Source of the DNA: Streptomyces sp. NBC_00442
GTDB taxonomy: Bacteria > Actinomycetota > Actinomycetes > Streptomycetales > Streptomycetaceae
Reading direction: 5' to 3'
Assembly (NCBI RefSeq): GCF_036014195.1
Contig: NZ_CP107918.1
Coordinates: 5,208,001-5,272,000, forward strand
DNA: 64,000 nt
Under the pieces are notes generated by a model, which worked only from the letters and a program-made list of their open reading frames with translations, was not told the DNA's origin and did no database searches. This document shows, piece by piece, positions 8,201-16,609 of this stretch (position 1 is the stretch's first letter; the number at the start of each line of letters is the position of its first letter). A program made the translations under genes and the position numbers.

Positions 8201-9805
8201 TCAGCGCGTCAGTTGGGGTGTTTCCGCCGGGGTGAAGCCCAGCTCGGCCAGTGCGGTCGACGGGGACTCCTTTGCTGTGCCCCTCGCGGCCAGGTAGCCG
8301 TCGGGGCGGATCAGGAGCCAGGTGCCCGCGGGGGCGCCCAGGGCGGTGGACAGGTGGCCGGCCGGGTCGGACAGGGCGTCCGGGCCCGGGGTGTTGACCG
8401 TCCGGACGCGTACCGAGGGGCCGAAGCGGTGCTCGAAGGCCGGTCCGAAGGTGAGCAACAGCCATTCGGGACGCTGGAGTTCGGCGACGGTCTCCTGCCA
8501 GCCGGGGCTGGTCGCGAGGACCGGCGCGGTCACGCGGGCCACGCGTTCGCCGGGGCGTACGCCGGCGGAGGGAGCCGAGGCGTGGGCCAGGGGGCCGGCC
8601 GCGTAGCCGAGGCCGAGTGCCGACATGCCGCCCATGATCTTGCGCTGGATGCGGCCCTTGACCGGGGGCAGCGAGCGCAGGACCGTGAATGCGGCGCGCA
8701 ACGCGGCCGCCGCCCTGCGGCTCTTCAGCTGGACCAGCATCGTCGCCATCTTGGTGGTGCGCAGCAACTCCGCGCCCACCGGCACCCGTTCGTCGCTGTA
8801 GCTGTCCAGGAGCGAGTCCGGGGCCTCGCCGCGCAGGACCGCGGCCAGCTTCCAGGACAGGTTGACCGCGTCCTGGACACCGGTGTTCATGCCCTGCCCG
8901 GAGGCCGGGCTGTGCACGTGGGCCGCGTCGCCGGCGAGCAGGACCCGGCCGGTGCGCATCGAGGCGATCATGCGCTGCTGGATGGTGAACACCGAGACCC
9001 AGGACGGCGATTCGACCACCGCGAGCTTGCCGGTGCCGGTGGTGATCTTCGCCGCGAAGCGCCGGGCCACCATCGCGTCGTCGCCGCCGTAGGACGTCTC
9101 CGCGGTGTCGAGCAGGCGCCACTTGCCGGGCTCGGGGAACGGGACCATCATCACGGTGCCGGTCGGGGTGCGCATCCAGTGGATGCTGTCCTTCGGCAGG
9201 TCGCAGTGCACGGTCGCGTCCGCGATCAGCCAGGTCTCGCTCGATTCGCCCTCCAGCTTCAGACCGAGCTGCTTGCGGATGGTGCTGTGGCCGCCGTCCG
9301 TGCCGACCAGCCAGTCCGCCGTCACGGTCTCGGCGGTGCCGTCGGCGTGGACGAGGCGGGCCCGTACACCCTCGGAGCCCAGGTCCTCGAACTCCGTGAG
9401 GCGCACGCCCCATTCGACCTCCACACCCCGGCGGGCCGTCGCGGTGCGCAGCACCTCCTCGGTGATGACCTGGTCGACCATCAGCGTGAACGGGAAGCGG
9501 GTGGGCAGCCGGCTGTAGTCGGTGTCGAAGCGGATCAGGCGGTTGCCGTTCTGGTGGAGCGTGAAGTGCTCCACCCGCTGGCCGCGCGGCAGCAGCTCGT
9601 CCAGGATGCCCATCTGGTCGTACGTCTCAAGGGTGCGGGCATGCGTGGCGAGCGCCCGGCTGGTGGTGGCGGGGCCGGCCGCCGCGTCCACGAGCCGGAC
9701 CCGCACACCGTGCCGGGCCAGCTCGTGGGCGGCGCTGAGCCCGACCGGTCCTGCGCCCACGACCAGCACCTGGGGTGCGGACGCCGTCGCGTCGAGCAGT
9801 GTCAC
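8201..9805 (-). CDS. FAD-dependent aromatic polyketide monooxygenase (PHBH family)
   Basis: The 534-residue flavoprotein has the dinucleotide motif VVGAGPVGLSAAHELA near its N-terminus, the middle motif ADWLVGTDGGHSTIR and the FAD ribose motif GDAAHVHSPASGQGMNTG. A C-terminal thioredoxin-like extension of about 150 residues is typical of long polyketide hydroxylases such as OxyS, MtmOIV and PgaE. It probably hydroxylates or oxidatively rearranges the aromatic core. The GTG start at 9805 overlaps the stop of the 4,6-dehydratase gene (GTGA), so it is translated together with sugar genes and is the last gene of that operon. Confidence 0.88.
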   Translation of the reverse strand: MTLLDATASAPQVLVVGAGPVGLSAAHELARHGVRVRLVDAAAGPATTSRALATHARTLETYDQMGILDELLPRGQRVEHFTLHQNGNRLIRFDTDYSRLPTRFPFTLMVDQVITEEVLRTATARRGVEVEWGVRLTEFEDLGSEGVRARLVHADGTAETVTADWLVGTDGGHSTIRKQLGLKLEGESSETWLIADATVHCDLPKDSIHWMRTPTGTVMMVPFPEPGKWRLLDTAETSYGGDDAMVARRFAAKITTGTGKLAVVESPSWVSVFTIQQRMIASMRTGRVLLAGDAAHVHSPASGQGMNTGVQDAVNLSWKLAAVLRGEAPDSLLDSYSDERVPVGAELLRTTKMATMLVQLKSRRAAAALRAAFTVLRSLPPVKGRIQRKIMGGMSALGLGYAAGPLAHASAPSAGVRPGERVARVTAPVLATSPGWQETVAELQRPEWLLLTFGPAFEHRFGPSVRVRTVNTPGPDALSDPAGHLSTALGAPAGTWLLIRPDGYLAARGTAKESPSTALAELGFTPAETPQLTR

Positions 9806-10866
9806 TTCTGGTCCCCCTGCGGCGCGTGCTTGACCGCCTTCCACCAGCCGGGATTGTCGCGGTACCAGGCGGCGGTCTCGGCGAGACCGTCCTCGAAGGA
9901 GATCCGCGGCGCGTAGCCCAGCTCTTCGGCGATCTTCGCCTCGCTCAGCGAATAGCGCAGGTCGTGGCCCTTGCGGTCGGCGACCCGGACCACCTTCGAC
10001 CAGTCGTTTCCGGTCAGCTCCAGGAGGCGCTCGGTGATCTGGCGGTTGGTCTGCTCGTTGCCGCCGCCCACGTTGTAGATCTCGCCCGCGCGGCCCTCGG
10101 TGAGGACGAGCTGGATGGCCCGGCAGTGGTCGTCGACGTGCAGCCACTCACGGATGTTGGCGCCCTCGCCGTACAGCGGGACCGTCTCGCCTTCGAGCAG
10201 ATTGGTCACGAAGCGCGGGATGAGCTTCTCGGGGTGCTGGTAGGGCCCGTAGTTGTTGGAGCAGCGGGTGATCGACACGTTCAGGCCGTGGGTGCGCCAG
10301 TAGGCGCGGGTGATGAGGTCCGAGCCCGCCTTGGAGGCGGCGTACGGGGAGTTGGGAAGGAGCGGCCACTCCTCGGTCCAGGAGCCCTCGTCGATGGAGC
10401 CGTACACCTCGTCGGTGGAGACGTGCACCACGCGCCGGACACCGGCGCGCAGCGCGGCCTCCATCACGTTCTGCGTGCCGCCGACGTTGGTGGCGATGAA
10501 CTCGGCGGCCGACTCCAGGGAGCGGTCCACGTGGGACTCGGCGGCGAAGTGCACGACCGCGTCGTGGCCGGGAAACAGCTGAAGGAGCAGCGGCAGGTCG
10601 CAGATGTCGCCCTCGACGAAGGTGAGCCGGGGGTGGTCGGCGGGCAGATTCTCGCGGTTGCCCGCGTAGGTGAGCTTGTCGAGGACGGTGACCTCGGCGT
10701 TCTCGTACCCCTCGTAGCCGCCCGCGAGGAGTGTGCGGACGTAGTGCGAGCCGATGAAGCCCGCGCCGCCGGTGACCAGGATCTTGTTCAAGGCTCTCTT
10801 CTCCGTGCCGCTCTTGCCCGTGCCGCTCTTGCCCGTGCCGCTCTTGTCCGTGTCGGTGTTCGTCAT
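9802..10866 (-). CDS. rmlB: dTDP-glucose 4,6-dehydratase
   Basis: The 354-residue SDR protein has KILVTGGAGFIGSHYVR, VHVSTDEVYGSI and the catalytic Tyr-Lys in PYAASKAGSD. It makes dTDP-4-keto-6-deoxyglucose, the common precursor of all 6-deoxysugars. Its ATG overlaps the stop of the thymidylyltransferase gene (ATGA). The first 26 residues are an unusual hydrophilic leader (KSGTGKSGTGKSGTEKR) encoded by a 15-bp tandem repeat. The usual family N-terminus begins at 'NKILVTGG', right after an in-frame TTG, so the leader may be recent or not translated. Confidence 0.95.
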   Translation of the reverse strand: MTNTDTDKSGTGKSGTGKSGTEKRALNKILVTGGAGFIGSHYVRTLLAGGYEGYENAEVTVLDKLTYAGNRENLPADHPRLTFVEGDICDLPLLLQLFPGHDAVVHFAAESHVDRSLESAAEFIATNVGGTQNVMEAALRAGVRRVVHVSTDEVYGSIDEGSWTEEWPLLPNSPYAASKAGSDLITRAYWRTHGLNVSITRCSNNYGPYQHPEKLIPRFVTNLLEGETVPLYGEGANIREWLHVDDHCRAIQLVLTEGRAGEIYNVGGGNEQTNRQITERLLELTGNDWSKVVRVADRKGHDLRYSLSEAKIAEELGYAPRISFEDGLAETAAWYRDNPGWWKAVKHAPQGDQK

Positions 10867-11930
10867 GCCGCGACCTCCACGCGGGTGTGGTCGCCGACCA
10901 CCAGACGGTGGTGGCGGCTGGCCAGGTCGATGCCCGTGACCGCGGCGCCCCGGCCGAGCAGGGAGCCGTGCAGGCCCCGCACCGCGGAGATCGTCGCACC
11001 GTCGAGGGCGATCGAGTAGTCGAGATGGGTGCCGGACAGGACGCAGTCACGGCCGATGGACGTGTGCGGCCCGACGTGGCTGTCCTCCAGGACGGTGCCC
11101 GCGCCGATCACGACGGGGCCCTCCACGAACGACCGGGTGATCTTCGCGCCGGCCTCGACGACGACCGCGCCGATCAGCACGCTCTGGTCGTCGACGTCGC
11201 CGTCCACGCGGCGCGCGATGCCGTCGAGGAGCATCTGGTTGCACTCCAGGACGTCCTCGACGCGTCCGGTGTCCTTCCAGTACCCCGAGTACTCCTGGGC
11301 CCGGACGGTCGCACCGCTGGTCACCAGCCACTGGATCGCGTCGGTGATCTCCAGCTCGCCGCGCGCGCTCGGCACGATCGAGTCGACGGCCTCGTGGATG
11401 GCCGGGGTGAAGAAGTAGACGCCGATGAGCGCCAGGTTGGAGCGCGGCACCGGGGGCTTCTCGACGAGCCGCTCCACCACACCCGTCGCGTCGACCTCGG
11501 CGACGCCGAAGGCCCGCGGGTCCTCGACCTGCGCGACCAGCACCTGCGCGGCCGGGCGCAGCGCGTGGAACTCCGCGGCCGCCTCGGCGATGCCGTCGGG
11601 GAGCATGTTGTCGCCGAGGTACATCACGAAGTCGTCGTCGCCGAGGAAGTCCTGCGCGAGCTGCACGCACTGGGCGAGACCCTTCGGGCTCTCCTGCGGG
11701 ATGTACGTGATCTCGACGCCGAGCCGGGAGCCGTCGCCGATCGCCTCGGCTATCTCCTCGACGTGGTTGCCGACGATGATGCCGATCTCGGTGACGCCGA
11801 GGTCACGGATGTTGTCGAGCACCCGCTCCAGGACGGGCTTGTTGGCGATCGGGATGAGCTGCTTGGGCATGGAGTAGCTGAACGGGCGCAGTCGGCTTCC
11901 CGTACCGCCGCTCAGAACCAGAGCCTTCAT
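10863..11930 (-). CDS. rmlA: Glucose-1-phosphate thymidylyltransferase
   Basis: The 355-residue nucleotidyltransferase starts with MKALVLSGGTGSRLRPFSYS and PKQLIPIANKPVLE, the pyrophosphorylase signature. It has the long form found in antibiotic clusters (StrD type), with a C-terminal left-handed beta-helix of about 100 residues. It makes dTDP-glucose for the adjacent 4,6-dehydratase. An AGAGGA ribosome site precedes the ATG. It is the first of three tightly overlapping genes; an AT-richer 96-bp gap separates it from the FMN reductase gene. Confidence 0.95.
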   Translation of the reverse strand: MKALVLSGGTGSRLRPFSYSMPKQLIPIANKPVLERVLDNIRDLGVTEIGIIVGNHVEEIAEAIGDGSRLGVEITYIPQESPKGLAQCVQLAQDFLGDDDFVMYLGDNMLPDGIAEAAAEFHALRPAAQVLVAQVEDPRAFGVAEVDATGVVERLVEKPPVPRSNLALIGVYFFTPAIHEAVDSIVPSARGELEITDAIQWLVTSGATVRAQEYSGYWKDTGRVEDVLECNQMLLDGIARRVDGDVDDQSVLIGAVVVEAGAKITRSFVEGPVVIGAGTVLEDSHVGPHTSIGRDCVLSGTHLDYSIALDGATISAVRGLHGSLLGRGAAVTGIDLASRHHRLVVGDHTRVEVAA

Positions 11931-12026
11931 GGGGTCCTCTTCTGTCGTGGTTACGTCGTGATCGACACATCAACAGGCACATGAATAGGGGATGTTGAGG
12001 AGCGCGGGTGGTCCTGTGGCCGCGGG

Positions 12027-12650
12027 TCAGGCGGCGGGCACCAGCCGGACGGTGGGGGTGGCGGCCTCCGTGGCGCGCGCGGAGGCGCCCTGGGCGAGGC
12101 CGTCGGCGCCGCCCTCGGTGAGACTCTCCACCAGGTCGGCGAAGGCGTCGGTGGCCTCGTGCAGCAGGGCCTCCGTCTCGGGTTCCAGGCCGGCGAAACC
12201 GCACGGGCCCTTGCGGATGCCGCCCGCGTGCACGAAGAAGCTCTCCGAGACGGCCCGCGGCTTCATCGACATCAGCACCGGGCGAAGCCCGTAGTCGAGC
12301 GCCAGCACATGGGCGAGCGAGCCGCCGGTGGCCAGCGGCAGCACGACCTTGCCCGCGAGGCCGAACTGCGGAAGGACGTCGAGGAAGGACTTGAGCAGCC
12401 CCGAGCAGCCCGCCTTGTAGACCGGAGTGGCCAGGACCACGGCGTCGGCCGCCGCGAACAGGGCCGCAGCATCGGCGAGTTGGGGGTTGCTGAGGTCGGC
12501 GCGCAGGAGCTCGGCCGCGGGCAGGGTGCGCACGGCGAGCGACTCCACGCGGTGCCCGCGGGCGGCGAGCCGCTCCGCGGCGAGAGTGAGCACCTGGTGG
12601 GTGCTGGAGACCGGCGACGGACTGCCGGAGACGGCGAGGATCGTCGGCAT
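12027..12650 (-). CDS. NADPH-dependent FMN reductase (SsuE-like)
   Basis: The 207-residue flavodoxin-fold protein has the GSPSPVSSTHQVL phosphate-binding start and ATPVYKAGCSGLLKSFLDVL typical of SsuE/MsuE reductases. It would supply reduced FMN to the luciferase-like monooxygenase encoded just upstream in the same operon. The ATG at 12650 is preferred because AGGAGGT lies six bases upstream; the frame extends to 12701 without support. Confidence 0.88.
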   Translation of the reverse strand: MPTILAVSGSPSPVSSTHQVLTLAAERLAARGHRVESLAVRTLPAAELLRADLSNPQLADAAALFAAADAVVLATPVYKAGCSGLLKSFLDVLPQFGLAGKVVLPLATGGSLAHVLALDYGLRPVLMSMKPRAVSESFFVHAGGIRKGPCGFAGLEPETEALLHEATDAFADLVESLTEGGADGLAQGASARATEAATPTVRLVPAA

Positions 12651-12754
12651 GGACAACCTCCTGGGATAAGAAGGGAGTTGCTCGTGGTCAAGTCCGGGCA
12701 ACGGGCGGCGGTGCGAGCCGGATCGGGATCGGCGGCGGCGCAGCCCGGCCGGGG

Positions 12755-13897
12755 TCAGGCGGCGAGGGCCGGCTCGGCGGCCGTGGCCGCCTCGCGGCGC
12801 ACCGCGGCGACCCGCTCAAGGGAAGCCAGTACCAGCTCCGGGTCGGCGACGAAGTCCACCAGGCAGGCGATCTCGTCGACACCGGCCGCCCGCACCCGGC
12901 GCGCGGTCTCGGTGCACTCCTCGACCGACCCGATCAGCGAGTTGCCCGACAGGTAACGGTTGAGGCCGAGCTCGGCCAGCTTGCGCTGCGCCTTCACCGC
13001 GGACAGCACCTCGCGGCCCTGCTTGTTGCCGCTCATCCGGCCGCCCGCCTCGACCGCGAGGGCCTCCAGATCGATGGCGGAGAGCAGATAGTCGCGCAGG
13101 CTGCCGCCGCCCACCCGGCGGGCCTCGTCGGCGTCGTCGGCGACGTAGGTGTGCATCATCACGGTGATCGTGCCGGGACCCTCCCAGCCGGCCTCGGCGC
13201 GCGCCGCCCGGTACAGGGCGATCTTGTCGCCGAGCGATTCGACGTCCTGGTTCTCCAGATGGGTCAGGATGTTGCAGCCGAGCCGGCCCGCCTCGCGGAA
13301 GGTGCCCTCGCTGCGCGAGGCGGTCACCCACACCGACAGGTCGTCCTGCACCGGACGCGGGAAGACGGGCAGCGTGGTCTCGACACCCAGCGGATTGGGC
13401 CCGGTCCAGTGCCCGGTGCGCCAGGCCGTCCTGATGTCACCGACATCCTTGATCATCTGCTCGCGCCGGTTCTCGTACTTGTCCGGCGCGATCACGAAGT
13501 CGTTGACGTTCCAGCCCGAGCCCACCGAGATCGCGACCCGGCCGCCCGATATGCCGTCCACCATCGCGAAGTCCTCGACGATGCGGGCGGCCGGGTGCAG
13601 GGGCGTCACGACGCTGCCGGCCCGGATCTGGATGCGGCCGGTCACCGCGGCGATCGCCGCCGACGTCACCGCCGGGTTGGGGAAGGCACCGCCGAAGCGG
13701 TGGAAGTGGCGCTCGGGCGTCGATACGAAGCCGAAGCCGAGCTCGTCGGCGCGGCGGGCCGCGTCGAGCATCAGACGGTAGGTCTCCTGAGCCCGGTCGC
13801 CGACCGCGGCGAAGAAGAAGACACCGAAGTCCAGCGGCCGCTCACCTGCCGAGCCGTCCGCACCCTGGCTGCCGGTCTGCCGGGAATCCGCGTTCAT
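12755..13897 (-). CDS. Luciferase-like FMN-dependent monooxygenase of the NRPS/PKS-associated type
   Basis: The 380-residue TIM-barrel monooxygenase has LDFGVFFFAA, FVSTPERHFHRFGG and GRVAISVGSGWNVNDF. This places it near the MupA/Atu3671-like branch of luciferase-like enzymes, which are typically found in NRPS and PKS clusters and are thought to oxidise carrier-protein-bound substrates. The FMN reductase next door is the natural partner. A stand-alone adenylating enzyme and ACP across the divergent promoter may present its substrate (inference). AAGGAGG nine bases before the ATG supports the start. Confidence 0.85.
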   Translation of the reverse strand: MNADSRQTGSQGADGSAGERPLDFGVFFFAAVGDRAQETYRLMLDAARRADELGFGFVSTPERHFHRFGGAFPNPAVTSAAIAAVTGRIQIRAGSVVTPLHPAARIVEDFAMVDGISGGRVAISVGSGWNVNDFVIAPDKYENRREQMIKDVGDIRTAWRTGHWTGPNPLGVETTLPVFPRPVQDDLSVWVTASRSEGTFREAGRLGCNILTHLENQDVESLGDKIALYRAARAEAGWEGPGTITVMMHTYVADDADEARRVGGGSLRDYLLSAIDLEALAVEAGGRMSGNKQGREVLSAVKAQRKLAELGLNRYLSGNSLIGSVEECTETARRVRAAGVDEIACLVDFVADPELVLASLERVAAVRREAATAAEPALAA

Positions 13898-14278
13898 TTA
13901 GCGCTGCCTCCTTCCCCGTCGGACGTCGTCGCGGCGGGGTCGTCACCATGGGGGCTTGCTGCCCGGCGACACCATGGGGCGGCCTCCTCGCACCGGACTT
14001 GAGTCCCGGGCAGGCCGAGCGCTCCAGTACGGCTCAAGTCCTGCGCGAGTTCGACCCGTTGTCATGGATCGAGCGACAGACGAGGACGGCTCGAAGCCCG
14101 GGGTGCGGGGAACTGCGCGACCAGCCACGGACGGCCCGCAGCCGAACCCCGTACAACTCGCAGGGTGCGGGGTTCCGGCCCCGCAGGGCCGGCGTCCACC
14201 GACGCTCGATCCGGGGTCGAGGCAACCCCCTCACGCTCGGGTGACCCCCATCCGTTCCGATGACCACGAGGTTGCTGG
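13898..14278. promoter_or_regulatory. Divergent intergenic region with SARP-like boxes and a dispersed repeat
   Basis: No gene is supported. Facing the monooxygenase operon are CTCGC at 13987 and CTTGA at 13998, eleven bases apart. Facing the adenylation gene are TCAAG at 14034 and GCGAG at 14045, also eleven apart. This matches the heptamer/4-bp-spacer layout of SARP targets. A dispersed repeat copy (GGGGAACTGCGCGACCAGCC type) lies at about 14098-14132, inside the long leader of the plus-strand gene. Confidence 0.45.
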
Positions 14279-15820
14279 ATGACGACTCAGACGCTGGTTG
14301 CCGCGGACACCGGCACCGACACCGACCCCACCGTCCCCACCGTCTATGGGTTGCTCGCCGCGGCCGTGGCCACGCGCCCCGACGCCCCCGCGGTGCGCGA
14401 CGCATCGGGCGTGTGGACCTACGCGGAACTGGACGCCTGGTCACGGGCGTACGCCGACTGGCTCACCGCCCAAGGCGTGGGGCACGCGGACCGGATCCTC
14501 GTCCGCGTCGGCAACACCCGCGCCTTCACCGCCCTGATGTTCGCCGCCCTGCGCCGCGGCATCGTCTTCGTGCCGGTCAACCCGGCGATGAAACGCTTCC
14601 ACCTGAACACCGTCGTACCGGACTGCGACCCGGTCCTCGTGATCGGTCAGGACGCCGAAGACACCGCGATCCTGCGGGAGTTGACGAGCAGCCCGGTCTT
14701 CGGGCTCGACGAGGTGCGCCGCGGCGCCGAGGCGCTGTACGACGAGGCGCCCGCCACGCTCGACGAGGCGCCCGTCGCCCCCGACGACCTCGGACTGCTC
14801 ATCTACACCTCGGGCTCCACCTCGGCGCCCAAGGCCGTGGTCAGCACCCACGCCCCGATCGTGTTCGCGGCCCGCGCCATCCAGGCCCGGCTGAACTACC
14901 GCGAGGACGACGTCGTCCTAGTGGCGGTGCCGGTCTCCTTCGACTACGGGCTCTACCAGATCCTGCTGTCCGTGATCGCCGGCGCCCAGGTGCTGCTGAC
15001 CTCGCCCGACCGTCACGTACGGCTTCTCGGCACCCTGCACGAGCACAAGGTCACCGTCGTTCCGCTGGTGCCCTCGCTCGGCGAGATGCTGCTCACGCTG
15101 GCCAGGCGGGACCGCCGCGAGGCACCCCCGGTACGCCTCTTCACCAACACCGGCGCGGCCCTGACCGGGCCCGTCATCGCCCAGCTGCGCGCGGCCTTCC
15201 CGCACGCCCGGGTCTCCCCGATGTTCGGCACCACCGAGTGCAAGCGCATCACCGTGCTCGAACCGGACGGCGACATCGAGCGCCCCGGCTCGGTCGGCCG
15301 CGCACTGGACGGCACCGAGGTGCTGATCCTGGACGACGACGGCCGGCTGCTGCCGCCCGGCACCGTCGGCGAGATCTGCGTCCGGGGACCGCACATCATG
15401 ACCGGCTACTGGCAGGCCCCGGAGCAGACCGCGCTGCGGTTCCGCCCCGACCCGGTCACCGGCGAGGTCACCCTGCACACCGGCGACTACGGGCACCTCG
15501 ACACCGACGGCCACCTCTACTTCGAGGGGCGCCGCGACGACCTGTTCAAGCGCAAGGGCGTCCGCATGGGCACCCTGGAGATCGAGACGGCCGCGCTCGA
15601 CATCGAGGGCGTCACGGCCGCCGCCGCCCTGGCCCCGGCCGAGGGCCACGACCTCACGCTGTACGCCGTCACCTCCCTGACGCCCGACGAGGTGCTCGCC
15701 CAGCTGACGGAGCGCCTGGAGGCCGCCAAGGTCCCCGCCGCCTGCCACCTGCTCGACGCGCTTCCGCTCACCCCGAACGGCAAGACCGACAAGCAGCGCC
15801 TGCGCCGCGAACAGAAGTGA
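14279..15820 (+). CDS. Stand-alone adenylation enzyme (carrier-protein or CoA ligase)
   Basis: The 513-residue ANL-superfamily enzyme has the core A3 motif IYTSGSTSAPKAVV, FGTTE, the TGD and GRRDDLFKRKG hinge motifs and the terminal lysine motif PLTPNGKTDKQ. The A4 region reads SFDYGLYQILL, a pattern shared with prolyl- and aryl-type ligases that load free carrier proteins. The ACP gene begins 29 bases downstream, so transfer to that ACP is more likely than to CoA (inference). The substrate cannot be deduced. Together with the luciferase-like oxygenase it forms an apparent side-chain module. Confidence 0.82.
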   Translation: MTTQTLVAADTGTDTDPTVPTVYGLLAAAVATRPDAPAVRDASGVWTYAELDAWSRAYADWLTAQGVGHADRILVRVGNTRAFTALMFAALRRGIVFVPVNPAMKRFHLNTVVPDCDPVLVIGQDAEDTAILRELTSSPVFGLDEVRRGAEALYDEAPATLDEAPVAPDDLGLLIYTSGSTSAPKAVVSTHAPIVFAARAIQARLNYREDDVVLVAVPVSFDYGLYQILLSVIAGAQVLLTSPDRHVRLLGTLHEHKVTVVPLVPSLGEMLLTLARRDRREAPPVRLFTNTGAALTGPVIAQLRAAFPHARVSPMFGTTECKRITVLEPDGDIERPGSVGRALDGTEVLILDDDGRLLPPGTVGEICVRGPHIMTGYWQAPEQTALRFRPDPVTGEVTLHTGDYGHLDTDGHLYFEGRRDDLFKRKGVRMGTLEIETAALDIEGVTAAAALAPAEGHDLTLYAVTSLTPDEVLAQLTERLEAAKVPAACHLLDALPLTPNGKTDKQRLRREQK

Positions 15821-15849
15821 CCGAAGTTATCCCGTAAGGAGATTGAGCC

Positions 15850-16113
15850 ATGACCACCACTGACGTCTCGTGGGACGCCGGCTTCGAACAGCTGCTGACC
15901 TCGGTCCTGCCACGGGTCACCGCCCCGCTGGACCCCGCGCTCGACCTCAAGGCCGTCGGCCTGGACTCGATGGCCACCATCGAGCTCCTGGTCCGCCTTG
16001 AGGACCAGTACGACGTGGAGATCCCCGAGGACAAGCTCACGGGCGCGACCTTCGCGACGCCGGGTGCGCTGTGGGCGGTACTCGCGGCCCAGCGCACCGC
16101 CGCACACGCCTGA
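15850..16113 (+). CDS. Acyl/peptidyl carrier protein
   Basis: The 87-residue acidic protein has the phosphopantetheine site in KAVGLDSMATIELL, with Ser40 as the attachment residue. It follows the adenylation enzyme with its own AAGGAGA ribosome site. It differs from the type II PKS ACP encoded at 41324-41581, so the cluster has two separate carriers. This one probably carries the acyl group activated by its neighbour. Confidence 0.92.
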   Translation: MTTTDVSWDAGFEQLLTSVLPRVTAPLDPALDLKAVGLDSMATIELLVRLEDQYDVEIPEDKLTGATFATPGALWAVLAAQRTAAHA

Positions 16114-16178
16114 CCCGCACGCCACGTTTCCGCCGCACCATCCAACCCCCCACCCATATACGTCCTTTGGAGGACACC

Positions 16179-16271
16179 ATGAGCCACCTCATCATCGGTC
16201 TCGCCGTCACCGTCGTCGTCTGCCTCGTCGTGAAGTTCGGCGGGGACGCGCTGAAGAAGCGCCGCGGCTAG
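16179..16271 (+). CDS. 30-residue single-pass membrane peptide
   Basis: A short ORF with a good ribosome site (TTTGGAGGACACC before ATG) encodes a peptide with one hydrophobic helix (LIIGLAVTVVVCLVV, residues 4-18) and a basic tail (LKKRRG). It ends just before a hairpin terminator and is co-directional with the ACP gene. No family is recognised. It could be a membrane anchor or regulator for the exporter or glycosylation enzymes, or simply a small toxin-like peptide; none of these is shown. Confidence 0.6.
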   Translation: MSHLIIGLAVTVVVCLVVKFGGDALKKRRG

Positions 16272-16291
16272 TCCGTACCGGCCGTCCCCCG

Positions 16292-16330
16292 AAGGGGCCC
16301 CCGACCACTCCGGTCGGCGGGCCCCTTCCG
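16292..16330 (+). terminator. Hairpin terminator after the ACP/small-peptide operon
   Basis: GAAGGGGCCC-CCGACC pairs with GGTCGG-C-GGGCCCCTTC around a five-base loop, 20 bases after the stop of the 30-residue peptide gene. Confidence 0.7.
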
Positions 16331-16557
16331 CATGCGCGGGCCTCAGCCCCTGGCTCCGCCCTAGACCCCGACGCGTTTTCCCAAGGCCTTAAGGGCCAGG
16401 GGGACCCCCATGACGGGCTGAGGATGTCCATGCCGCCCGGCACCGAGCAGTTAAGGGGCGCGGGGAACTGCGCGAGAAGCGGGCACGGTCCGCACACGAA
16501 GGCGGGGTTAGGGGCGCGGGGAGCTGCGCGAACGGCCTCGGGCGTGGGAGCAAGGGG
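16331..16557. repeat. Convergent intergenic region with two dispersed repeat copies
   Basis: No gene is supported between the two terminators. Two copies of the GGGGCGCGGGGAACTGCGCG-type repeat lie at about 16450-16490 and 16508-16535, in inverted orientation to the copies at 51 and 8063. Confidence 0.6.
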
Positions 16558-16589
16558 CAGGGCCCCTGCCGGGAGTGGCAAGGGCCCTG
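16558..16589 (-). terminator. Hairpin terminator of the glycosyltransferase/NRPS operon
   Basis: CAGGGCCCCTGCC pairs with GGCAAGGGCCCTG (one mismatch) around a six-base loop, 20 bases beyond the stop of the last minus-strand gene. Confidence 0.65.
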
Positions 16590-16609
16590 CTGTGAGGCGG
16601 AGTTGGGGA

